Below, in pieces: positions 39,992 to 47,981 of a DNA stretch of 64,000 nucleotides; within the stretch, counting starts at the first letter, position 1; every line of letters begins with the position of its first letter. A program made the translations under genes and the position numbers. Origin of the DNA: Chryseobacterium populi (GTDB lineage Bacteria; Bacteroidota; Bacteroidia; Flavobacteriales; Weeksellaceae); contig NZ_AKJY01000009.1 in assembly GCF_000282115.1 (NCBI RefSeq), positions 22,771 to 86,770 of the forward strand, given 5' to 3'. The notes under the pieces are model-generated. The model did not search any database. It was not told where the DNA came from and saw nothing but the letters and a program-made list of their open reading frames with translations.

Positions 39992-41182
39992 ATGAAAACA
40001 ATCAATGATTTCAATTTTAAAGATAAAAAGGGCCTGGTAAGAGTAGATTTTAATGTTCCGCAGGATGATCAGCTTAAAGTTACAGATAATACAAGAATTG
40101 TTGCAGTAAAGCCAACTGTTGAAAAAATCCTTAAAGACGGAGGATCTGTGATTTTAATGACTCATCTGGGAAGGCCTAAAGGAGAAGTAAAAGATGAATT
40201 TTCTCTTAAGCATATTGTAAATGAAGTTTCTAATGTTCTTGGGCAGGAAGTAAAATTTGTGGAAGAATCAATAGGAGAGAAGGCGGTAAATGCTGCTTCA
40301 GCACTTCAACCCGGAGAAATCTTATTGTTAGAGAATTTACGTTTTCATAAAGAAGAAGAAAAAGGTGATGAAGGATTTGCAGAGCAATTGTCCCACCTGG
40401 CTGATGCTTATGTAAATGATGCTTTTGGAACAGCTCACAGAGCACATGCTTCCACAGCTGTCATTGCTCGATATTTTCAATCAACTAAATTTTTCGGTTT
40501 ATTAATGGCTAAAGAGCTTCAGGCAATTGATAAAGTTTTAAAAAGCGGAGAAAAACCTGTTACAGCTATCCTTGGCGGGTCTAAAGTTTCAACTAAAATT
40601 ACCATTATAGAAAATATCTTACCTGCGGTTGACAATTTAATTATTGGTGGTGGTATGGCTTTTACTTTTATTAAAGCTTTGGGAGGAAAAATTGGAAATT
40701 CATTGGTAGAGGAAGATAAATTGCCTTTAGCTCTTGAAATTCTAGGAAAAGCCAAGCAACATAATGTAAAGGTATATCTCCCTTCAGATACAATTATTGC
40801 AGAAGAATTTAATAATGATGCGGATCGAAAAGAAGTTGATATTTTTGCTATTCCTGAAGGATGGATGGGACTGGATGCCGGTCAAAAATCCAGGGATCAG
40901 TTTAATGATGTTCTTTTAAATTCAAGAACTATTTTATGGAACGGTCCTATTGGAGTTTTTGAAATGTCAAACTTTTCGGCAGGTACAGTTGCCTTAGGCG
41001 ATAGTATTGCTGAAGCTACGAGATTGGGAGCTTTTTCACTAGTAGGAGGTGGAGACAGTGTTGCTTTTGTTAAGCAGTTCGGTTATGGTGATAAAGTAAG
41101 TTATGTTTCCACAGGTGGTGGAGCGATGCTGGAAAGTCTGGAAGGTTTAGAGCTTCCTGGAGTTGCTGCTATCAATAATTAA
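39992..41182 (+). CDS. pgk: Phosphoglycerate kinase
   Basis: The glycolytic enzyme transfers phosphate from 1,3-bisphosphoglycerate to ADP. The 396-residue protein carries RVDFNVPQ, MTHLGRPKGE, NLRFHKEEE and the hinge/nucleotide blocks AILGGSKVSTKI, IGGGMAFTFIKALGG, LWNGPIGVFEMSNF and GGGDSVAFVKQFG. Full length. Transcribed alone and followed by a strong terminator. Confidence 0.97.
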   Translation: MKTINDFNFKDKKGLVRVDFNVPQDDQLKVTDNTRIVAVKPTVEKILKDGGSVILMTHLGRPKGEVKDEFSLKHIVNEVSNVLGQEVKFVEESIGEKAVNAASALQPGEILLLENLRFHKEEEKGDEGFAEQLSHLADAYVNDAFGTAHRAHASTAVIARYFQSTKFFGLLMAKELQAIDKVLKSGEKPVTAILGGSKVSTKITIIENILPAVDNLIIGGGMAFTFIKALGGKIGNSLVEEDKLPLALEILGKAKQHNVKVYLPSDTIIAEEFNNDADRKEVDIFAIPEGWMGLDAGQKSRDQFNDVLLNSRTILWNGPIGVFEMSNFSAGTVALGDSIAEATRLGAFSLVGGGDSVAFVKQFGYGDKVSYVSTGGGAMLESLEGLELPGVAAINN

Positions 41183-41213
41183 TATATTCAAACAATTGAT
41201 ATTGATATTCAAA

Positions 41214-41250
41214 TAAAAACCAGCTTAATTTGAGCTGGTTTTTTTATATT
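41214..41250. terminator. Terminator after pgk
   Basis: AAAAACCAGCTTAA-loop-TTGAGCTGGTTTTTTT lies between pgk and the convergent C1 peptidase gene. Confidence 0.8.
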
Positions 41251-41263
41251 ATTTATTTACTGG

Positions 41264-42145
41264 TTATTGAACATAAGCTACATAGGCTTCTTCAACTACA
41301 CCTCCAAAATAAACACTTTTTTTGAAGAAAGTGTAATCTATCCAGAAATATCCATTATCAGCCCATGAGGTTCCCCAGGAATTCTGTACTTTAAAAGCCT
41401 GTTTTGCATCATCATATCCTACCACGCAGATGGCATGACCGCCAAGAACGCTTCCTGAACGTTTCTTAAGTATCCATCCTGTATTTTGAAGATTATTAAA
41501 CTCCTGGTCTACCGTAATCCCTATAATAATCGGAAGATTCAGGCTTAATAATTTTTTTACGTCATCAATTTTAGATTTGTTCACTGTGGCCCAGCTTATA
41601 AATTTATGTGTGCTTGCTGCATTCTTTTGATAACTATTGGGTTGTGTACTGCATTCAGTATCAGTATATGGCATTTCCGAAAAACTGCAAACTCCCTGAT
41701 TTTCTATCAGATCCAAGGCATCTGTAATATATGAGCCTGAACTGCAAGATCCTTGTTTTATCTGGTTATAAACATATTCCGGGCTTCTGGATTGTGTAAT
41801 TCCTTTAAAGTTAGATTCTAATATACTGGCACCAGCATATGCAGTTGCCCATGCTACACAAGATCCTTCATTTCCCTGGTTGCCAACTGTTGGTTGTCCG
41901 GATACGAAAAAGCTTGATGGAAGAAGTTTGGCTGATGCATTTTTTCCTTTATATTTTAATACTAAAGCGTCTGCATCCACTTTATCAAATGACTGGTAAG
42001 TAGCATCATCTACAAATAAGGCTCCCATTGCATGGTTTTTTTGATTTTCTTGCTGTGGTCCTTGTACAATAATATCTTCCTCTTTTTCACAAGAAAACAA
42101 GAATACTAATCCTAAAATAAAAGTAGCGATTTTTAAATTTCTCAT
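41264..42145 (-). CDS. C1-family (papain-like) cysteine peptidase lipoprotein
   Basis: This 293-residue protein has a lipoprotein signal ending in FLFSC (Cys 19), an acidic EKEED start and a propeptide-like segment to about residue 85. The papain catalytic core follows: oxyanion Gln and Cys in VGNQGNEGSCVAWATAYAGA, His in LGGHAICVVGYDD and Asn in VQNSWGTSWADNGYFW. All catalytic residues are present. Probably anchored at the cell surface or periplasm. It stands alone between pgk and a 354-bp gap. Confidence 0.9.
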   Translation of the reverse strand: MRNLKIATFILGLVFLFSCEKEEDIIVQGPQQENQKNHAMGALFVDDATYQSFDKVDADALVLKYKGKNASAKLLPSSFFVSGQPTVGNQGNEGSCVAWATAYAGASILESNFKGITQSRSPEYVYNQIKQGSCSSGSYITDALDLIENQGVCSFSEMPYTDTECSTQPNSYQKNAASTHKFISWATVNKSKIDDVKKLLSLNLPIIIGITVDQEFNNLQNTGWILKKRSGSVLGGHAICVVGYDDAKQAFKVQNSWGTSWADNGYFWIDYTFFKKSVYFGGVVEEAYVAYVQ

Positions 42146-42499
42146 AATTGTATTTTTAATGATTTAACTTTGATAAAAATATAATTAATTTATAAATAAA
42201 CAGTATTTTTATTATAGTATTAGCTTATAAATTATATATTTAACATTTTTTATTTATTTTTTATACATTCTATTGGGATTCTATATATCTTTTTTAATAG
42301 ATAATTAAATTATGTGAAAATTTTTTAGATGAATTTATTGGTTAAGCTTAGTCATGATTTTAATGTGTTTATTTCTCTGAATGTTCAATATTACATTTAT
42401 TGTAACAAAAGAAAATCCACACCTATTGATGTGGATTTTTTATTTTGATACTAAAACTAGTCAATTTTGACCTTCATAAATAGGGTTAAAATCGATTTT
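42146..42499. other. Intergenic region with methyltransferase terminator
   Basis: This 354-bp, very AT-rich gap has no gene. The hairpin AAATCCACA/TGTGGATTT (42413-42438), with T-rich flanks on both strands, would terminate the methyltransferase gene. The rest presumably holds the promoter of the C1 peptidase gene, but no clear -7 box is seen. Confidence 0.5.
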
Positions 42500-43321
42500 C
42501 TATTTTTTTTCGATAATATATATCAAACTTGAAAATTCGTTAGAAAAAAGGGCTTTTGCGTTAGAAATCGTCCCGTGAATGACAGCTTTTAGCCAAAAGA
42601 GGGGTGATTTTTTGTATTTTTCGCTCAACATGGAGATATAATAAGAGTCAAGGACTAAAGGTTTTATTTTTCTCATTTTCCAGTTTGGTTTCTTTGAAAT
42701 TAAATTTTCCATTCCGCTTTTTGAGAAATGATAAATATGCCTAGGAACATCATAAGCTGCCCAAAATTCTTTATAATGTTTTGCATCATAGGAAGTAGGG
42801 TTGGGAACTGCGATTATCAGTAAGCCTTTTTCTTTTAACTTATCATGAAAGATATTAAGCATTTCATCCTGGTTTCCGATATGTTCGAAAACATGCCATA
42901 AAGTAATTGCATCCAAGCTTTCATCTTCTATGTTATTAATATTATCAATAATACTGGCTTTTGATATTTTGGTTTTAGCTGCTTTTTTGGCATCAGAATC
43001 AGGCTCAAACCCAAAAGTTTCAAAGTCATTTTCAATATATTTTACAAATTCTCCTGCACCGCAGCCATAGTCAAGAACTTTTGAACCTTTTTTTATTCTG
43101 TCAATGAGGATTGTTTTTTTATACTGAAGATTAAAAGATTGAAGAAATTTGTATAGTTTTTCTTTGATGCTTCCTGAGTCCTGATGATGGGAAATGTAAT
43201 CTTCACTTTCATAATATTTAGAAATATCAGATGGAACAGGGGAGGTTTTAAAAACTCCTTTTGTCTCTGTTTCTTTGATCTCAAATATTTCCTGAGATAA
43301 AAAATGATCTTTAATCTTCAT
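42500..43321 (-). CDS. Class I SAM-dependent methyltransferase
   Basis: This 273-residue protein has the SAM-binding motif VLDYGCGAGEFVKYI (near 90), GFEPDSDAKKAA, the acidic loop SLDAITLWHVFEHI and LLIIAVPNPTSYDAKHYKEFW, matching the Methyltransf_23 group. The substrate is unknown; similar proteins act in polysaccharide or quinone modification. It is followed upstream by a parS site and mnmG. Confidence 0.85.
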   Translation of the reverse strand: MKIKDHFLSQEIFEIKETETKGVFKTSPVPSDISKYYESEDYISHHQDSGSIKEKLYKFLQSFNLQYKKTILIDRIKKGSKVLDYGCGAGEFVKYIENDFETFGFEPDSDAKKAAKTKISKASIIDNINNIEDESLDAITLWHVFEHIGNQDEMLNIFHDKLKEKGLLIIAVPNPTSYDAKHYKEFWAAYDVPRHIYHFSKSGMENLISKKPNWKMRKIKPLVLDSYYISMLSEKYKKSPLFWLKAVIHGTISNAKALFSNEFSSLIYIIEKK

Positions 43322-43409
43322 TTAACAATTCTTTTAAATTAAAAATTAAGATATTCAGAATTCAAAATGAGCTCATAAATACCTTAATTTTTTGCTTTTA
43401 TTTTATAAA

Positions 43410-43425
43410 TGTTTCACGTGAAACA
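43410..43425. promoter_or_regulatory. parS site 1 (ParB-binding)
   Basis: TGTTTCACGTGAAACA is a perfect 16-bp palindrome identical to the widely conserved chromosomal parS consensus, extended to 18 bp by flanking A/T (43409-43426). It lies in the gap between the methyltransferase start and the mnmG stop. Confidence 0.9.
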
Positions 43426-43433
43426 TATTTTAA

Positions 43434-45296
43434 TTAACGTCCTAAATAAACCAGTAAAACATTTATATCGGCTGGTGAAACACCACTTATTCTACCTGCC
43501 TGAGCAATTGTTTTTGGCTTTACTTTAGTCATTTTTTGTTTAGCCTCAGCAGAAAGGCTTGATAATTTTGTATAATCGAAATCTTCAGGAATTTTAATAT
43601 TTTCCAAACGATTCAGTTTGGCTACATTTTCCTTTTCTTTTTCAATATACCCTTTATATTTGATGTTTACTTCAGCCTGTTCTCTTACTTCCTCATCATA
43701 AGTGGAAGATACTTCTTTTATAGCTTCGATATTATCCAGTTTTTCCAATGTAATATTAGGTCTGGTAAGGAACTGAGCTGCTTTATAAGCCTGATCTACA
43801 GGATTACTTTCTGCAGATTCGAGGATCGGATTAATGATTCCAGGCTTTAAAGAAGTTTCTCGTAGAAATGTTTCAAGTTCCTGGCTTTTAGCTATTTTAT
43901 CATTTACTTTTCTTAATCTGTCTTCTTTTGCCAGTCCTAATTGATAAGCTTTTTCAGTTAATCTGATATCAGCATTATCCTGTCTTAAAAGCAGTCTGTA
44001 TTCCGCACGGGATGTAAACATTCTATAAGGTTCTTCTGTTCCTTTTGTGATCAGATCATCAATTAAAACACCGATATAGGCTTCATCCCTGTTAAGGATG
44101 AATTCTTCCTTATCATGCACTTTATTATGGGCATTTATGCCTGCTATTAAGCCCTGTCCGGCTGCTTCCTCATATCCTGTAGTGCCATTGATCTGTCCTG
44201 CAAAATATAGGCTATCGATGAGCTTTGTTTCTAAGGTATGCTTTAACTGGGTAGGGGGGAAGTAGTCATATTCAATAGCATAGCCGGGACGGAATACTTT
44301 TACATTTTCAAACCCTGGAATATGTTTCATCGCCTTGATCTGAACATCTTCAGGAAGTGAAGAACTGAAACCATTGACATAAATTTCTACAGTTTTCCAG
44401 CCTTCCGGTTCTACAAATAGCTGGTGTCTCGTTCTTTCTGCAAAACGGTTTATTTTATCTTCAATACTTGGACAATATCTTGGGCCTAAACTTTGAATTG
44501 TTCCATTAAACATAGGGCTTCTATCAAAACCTTCACGTAAAATATCGTGTACCGTTTCATTGGTATAAACAATATGGCAGCTTAATTGTTTGGTTAATTT
44601 AGGAGTATCTAAGTAGCTGAATTTTTGAGGTTTTTCATCTCCTTTCTGTTCTTCCATTTTAGAATAATCAAGACTTCTTCCGTCAACTCTCGGCGGGGTG
44701 CCTGTTTTCATTCTTCCTGCCTCAAAACCTAAAGAAACCAATTGTTCCGTGATTCCAAAAGCTCTGGGTTCACCCATTCTTCCGCCTCCTAATTGTTTAT
44801 CTCCTACATGAATTAATCCGTTAAGGAATGTTCCATTGGTAAGAACCACTGATTTCGCTTTTATCTGGATTCCTAATGAAGTCACAACACCTGTAACCTT
44901 ATTATTTTCTACAATAAGCTGCTTTACCATATCCTGAAAAAAATCAAGATTAGGAGTATTTTCTAATGCTAAACGCCATTCTTCTGCAAAAAGCATTCTA
45001 TCGTTCTGTGTTCTGGGAGACCACATTGCGGGACCTTTCGAGAGATTCAGCATTTTAAACTGAATTGCAGATTTATCTGCTACAATTCCTGAATAACCTC
45101 CCATTGCATCAATCTCTCTTACGATCTGTCCTTTTGCAATGCCTCCCATTGCCGGATTGCAGCTCATTTGCCCGATGGTCTGCATATTCATTGTAACGAG
45201 TAAAGTTTTTGAGCCAAGATTGGCCGCTGCTGCTGCCGCTTCACAACCTGCGTGGCCGGCACCTACTACAATTACATCATATATTTCTGAAATCAT
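43434..45296 (-). CDS. mnmG: tRNA uridine-5-carboxymethylaminomethyl modification enzyme MnmG
   Basis: With MnmE, this FAD enzyme installs cmnm5 on U34 of several tRNAs. The 620-residue protein has the FAD motif VGAGHAGCEAAAAAANLG, CNPAMGGIAKGQIVREIDAMGG, GTFLNGLIHVG, RMKTGTPPRVDGRSLDYSKM and the C-terminal helical domain with IAQAGRISGVSPADINVLLVYLGR. Full length. The gene is flanked on both sides by identical parS palindromes; mnmG is origin-proximal in many bacteria. Confidence 0.97.
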   Translation of the reverse strand: MISEIYDVIVVGAGHAGCEAAAAAANLGSKTLLVTMNMQTIGQMSCNPAMGGIAKGQIVREIDAMGGYSGIVADKSAIQFKMLNLSKGPAMWSPRTQNDRMLFAEEWRLALENTPNLDFFQDMVKQLIVENNKVTGVVTSLGIQIKAKSVVLTNGTFLNGLIHVGDKQLGGGRMGEPRAFGITEQLVSLGFEAGRMKTGTPPRVDGRSLDYSKMEEQKGDEKPQKFSYLDTPKLTKQLSCHIVYTNETVHDILREGFDRSPMFNGTIQSLGPRYCPSIEDKINRFAERTRHQLFVEPEGWKTVEIYVNGFSSSLPEDVQIKAMKHIPGFENVKVFRPGYAIEYDYFPPTQLKHTLETKLIDSLYFAGQINGTTGYEEAAGQGLIAGINAHNKVHDKEEFILNRDEAYIGVLIDDLITKGTEEPYRMFTSRAEYRLLLRQDNADIRLTEKAYQLGLAKEDRLRKVNDKIAKSQELETFLRETSLKPGIINPILESAESNPVDQAYKAAQFLTRPNITLEKLDNIEAIKEVSSTYDEEVREQAEVNIKYKGYIEKEKENVAKLNRLENIKIPEDFDYTKLSSLSAEAKQKMTKVKPKTIAQAGRISGVSPADINVLLVYLGR

Positions 45297-45341
45297 TTTA
45301 TATTGCTTGTTTTAAGCCTTAAGTTTTAATTTTTATCTTAA

Positions 45342-45357
45342 TGTTTCACGTGAAACA
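45342..45357. promoter_or_regulatory. parS site 2 (ParB-binding)
   Basis: An exact second copy of TGTTTCACGTGAAACA, again extended to 18 bp (45341-45358), lies 45 bp upstream of the mnmG start. The two copies are 1.93 kb apart. Confidence 0.9.
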
Positions 45358-45407
45358 TTAGTGAAAAATAGGATCTAAAATAGCCTGTACAAGGCGTTAT
45401 TCAGCTT

Positions 45408-45818
45408 TTAATTGTTATATTTAGCTAAATAAAAATCTTCTTTTCCCCGCATTCCTTTCTCTTCTTCTTCAGTCTTGTCTTTATATCCGCAAAGATGAAG
45501 AATACCATGAGCTAAAACCCTTCTCAGCTCTTCTTCATAGTTTTTGGATAGAGTAGAAGCATTATCGGAAATGCGCTGCAAAGATACGAAAATCTCTCCG
45601 CTTATTGTTTTACCTTTTACATAATCAAAAGTGATGATGTCTGTATAGTAATCATGCTGCAAATAATCCTGGTTGATTTTCAGTAAGTATTCGTCATTAC
45701 AAAATATATAACTGATTTCACCCAGCTTTTTTTCTTCTGAAAGAATAATATCCTCCAGCCATTTTTGATAATCTGTATTTACTGATTCCTGTAAATTTTC
45801 GTAAAAGAATTGTATCAT
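45408..45818 (-). CDS. ybeY: Endoribonuclease YbeY
   Basis: This 136-residue metalloprotein is involved in 16S rRNA 3'-end maturation and ribosome quality control. The metal motif reads AHGILHLCGYKDKTEEEE. The first two His are present, but the third ligand position, His in E. coli, is Asp or Lys here, as in other Bacteroidota as far as I recall. The core DYYTDIITFDYVKGKTISGEIFVSLQRI is typical. Four bp separate it from the patatin gene. Confidence 0.93.
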   Translation of the reverse strand: MIQFFYENLQESVNTDYQKWLEDIILSEEKKLGEISYIFCNDEYLLKINQDYLQHDYYTDIITFDYVKGKTISGEIFVSLQRISDNASTLSKNYEEELRRVLAHGILHLCGYKDKTEEEEKGMRGKEDFYLAKYNN

Positions 45819-45822
45819 TGTT

Positions 45823-47979
45823 TTAAAACCAGTGCCCTAATATGACACTGAATATGCCTTTTTGATTGTTTTTAAGTGAGTGGCTGAAATTAAACCTGAT
45901 CTGTCCGAAAGGTGATTTATAACCAGCCGTGATTCCCAGGGAGCTGTAATTTAATTTTACTGCATCTTCAAAAGTTACATCATCTGAAAGATTTGCAAAA
46001 GAGAAATTTCCGCTTACAAAATAGTTTTTATTGAATTTGAATTGAAGATCATTTGAAACTAATACCACATTATTGGTATTAAGCTGTGCAAAATAGAATC
46101 CTGCAAAGTTTTTGAAATTAACAATATTCTGTTCAAAAATTCCTCCCAACCTGTATTGATAGAATTGGGGAAGTTTTTCACCAATAGTGACTCCGCCATA
46201 CAGATTAAGACGATAAGAAAATTGTTTTGTCAGAGGAATATTAATTCTTATATCAGCTTTTATCTGTACCAGCCTTTTTTCAACTTCGGATTTTAATAAA
46301 TCAATTACCTTTCCTTCTGCTGAAATATATATTCCTTTTGTAGGAAAATCCCTGTCATTCTGTGTATCGCTTTTTATAAAAATATAAGGATTCAAAAACC
46401 GGTTAGATTTGTAATTTGCATTATTGATTTCTGCTTGAAAATAATCGTAGCTTATACCACCACCTACGGCAAACTTATCTTTCCATACAGATTGAATATA
46501 AGCTTCATTTCTAAACCATTCCCATTTATCGGTAATATAGTTATTCACATCTTTCAAATCAAAACTCATCCCTGAAGAATAAATTCCAAAACCTGGAATG
46601 TATCCGTTATCAATGAAATAGTTTAAATAATATCTGGGCTTGTCTCCTACAATTACATCCAAAGAAAGATTAGAATTTTTAAAGAGGAGGCGTTTTGCTG
46701 AATAATTTAATAATAATCCTGTTTTGAAAATTTCATCATAATGCAGTCCGAATTTTAAGAAATGCCGGGCATTATCTTCGGTAACATACAGCTTGAGATA
46801 ATTGGCATCATTTTCAGTTACAATATCATAATTGATGAATTTGTAATTATTGGTGGCAACCAGCTTATCTATTTTTTTATTAATACTTCCATAAGTCTGC
46901 ATAGAGGGGAGGTGTAATCCCATTTTCCCCAATACATAGTTTTTACCGTAAATTTTGCTTCCAACTATCTCAATGCTGTCTATCTTATATACATTGGAAT
47001 AAATGGGGTTTATTTGCTGTCTGAGGCGGTCAAATGGCCGTTTAGGGAGATGATCTAATACAGCGGTATATTTTAAACCTTCGGCGTAGCCGCTGTCCAG
47101 TATTTTTTTCTTTTCGTCATAGCTCGTGGCGGTCATACCTTTCAGATCAGGTTTGATATTAATATCGGTATATTTATACTGTCGCCTCGTATCTTTTTTG
47201 ATGCCGAAATCAATAACCTGATTTAAAATCGCTATAATGTTGTTTAAATCTTCTCTTTTTGATAAATCCTGATTAAGGTCCACACCGATAACGATATCGA
47301 TTCCTTTCTCTTTTAATGGCTTCGAGGGATAGTTTACAGACATTGCCCCGTCGATATAAATGCTGTCTCCTATTTTCACAGGATCCATTAAAGAAGGAAA
47401 GGCAGAACTCGCCATAATAGATTGTACAAGATCTCCTTTTTCAAAAATCTGCATATTTCCGCTTTCCAGATTGGTAGCTACGCACATAAACGGAATGGGA
47501 AGCTTGGAAAAATCATTAATATTTGAGACATTTTTAAATAGTTCTTTAAGCAGATATACATTCTTCTGCCCCGTACTGATAGAAGAAGGTAGGGTAATTT
47601 TTCCGTTTTTTAAAGGAATAGATAATAAATATTTATCGACAGATTTATTAAAAAAAGTACTTTCCTGCCTGGATTTGGGATCCATGATCAAAGAATAGAA
47701 GTCTGTATCCATTACAATTTTTTCTATTTCTTTCCCGGAATACCCTGAAGCATAAAGGCCGCCTACAATAGCTCCCATGCTGGTTCCGGCAATATAATCT
47801 ACTTTAATGCCCAATGAATCCAGTACTTTAAGTACTCCAACGTGAGAAAAACCTTTAGCTCCTCCTCCGGCCAGCGAAAGCCCTATTTTAGGATTTTTAG
47901 GAATTACCAGATCCTTTTTTACCTGTGCAGTGGCTAAAAGGAATAGAAATACGAATAAAAGAGCAAGGAGTTTTCTCAT
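45823..47979 (-). CDS. Patatin-like phospholipase fused to outer-membrane barrel (type Vd-like)
   Basis: This 718-residue protein has signal peptide MRKLLALLFVFLFLLATAQ. The patatin domain (about 30-310) shows SLAGGGAKGFSHVGVL (oxyanion loop), nucleophile GTSMGAIVGG and DGAMSVNYPS (catalytic Asp). A POTRA-like segment (about 330-395, IDSIEIVGSKIYG) precedes a BamA/surface-antigen-type barrel (about 410-718) ending in GHWF. The layout resembles PlpD and other type Vd proteins that display a lipase. Packed 2-3 bp from murF-alr. Confidence 0.9.
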   Translation of the reverse strand: MRKLLALLFVFLFLLATAQVKKDLVIPKNPKIGLSLAGGGAKGFSHVGVLKVLDSLGIKVDYIAGTSMGAIVGGLYASGYSGKEIEKIVMDTDFYSLIMDPKSRQESTFFNKSVDKYLLSIPLKNGKITLPSSISTGQKNVYLLKELFKNVSNINDFSKLPIPFMCVATNLESGNMQIFEKGDLVQSIMASSAFPSLMDPVKIGDSIYIDGAMSVNYPSKPLKEKGIDIVIGVDLNQDLSKREDLNNIIAILNQVIDFGIKKDTRRQYKYTDINIKPDLKGMTATSYDEKKKILDSGYAEGLKYTAVLDHLPKRPFDRLRQQINPIYSNVYKIDSIEIVGSKIYGKNYVLGKMGLHLPSMQTYGSINKKIDKLVATNNYKFINYDIVTENDANYLKLYVTEDNARHFLKFGLHYDEIFKTGLLLNYSAKRLLFKNSNLSLDVIVGDKPRYYLNYFIDNGYIPGFGIYSSGMSFDLKDVNNYITDKWEWFRNEAYIQSVWKDKFAVGGGISYDYFQAEINNANYKSNRFLNPYIFIKSDTQNDRDFPTKGIYISAEGKVIDLLKSEVEKRLVQIKADIRINIPLTKQFSYRLNLYGGVTIGEKLPQFYQYRLGGIFEQNIVNFKNFAGFYFAQLNTNNVVLVSNDLQFKFNKNYFVSGNFSFANLSDDVTFEDAVKLNYSSLGITAGYKSPFGQIRFNFSHSLKNNQKGIFSVILGHWF

Positions 47980-47981
47980 AG

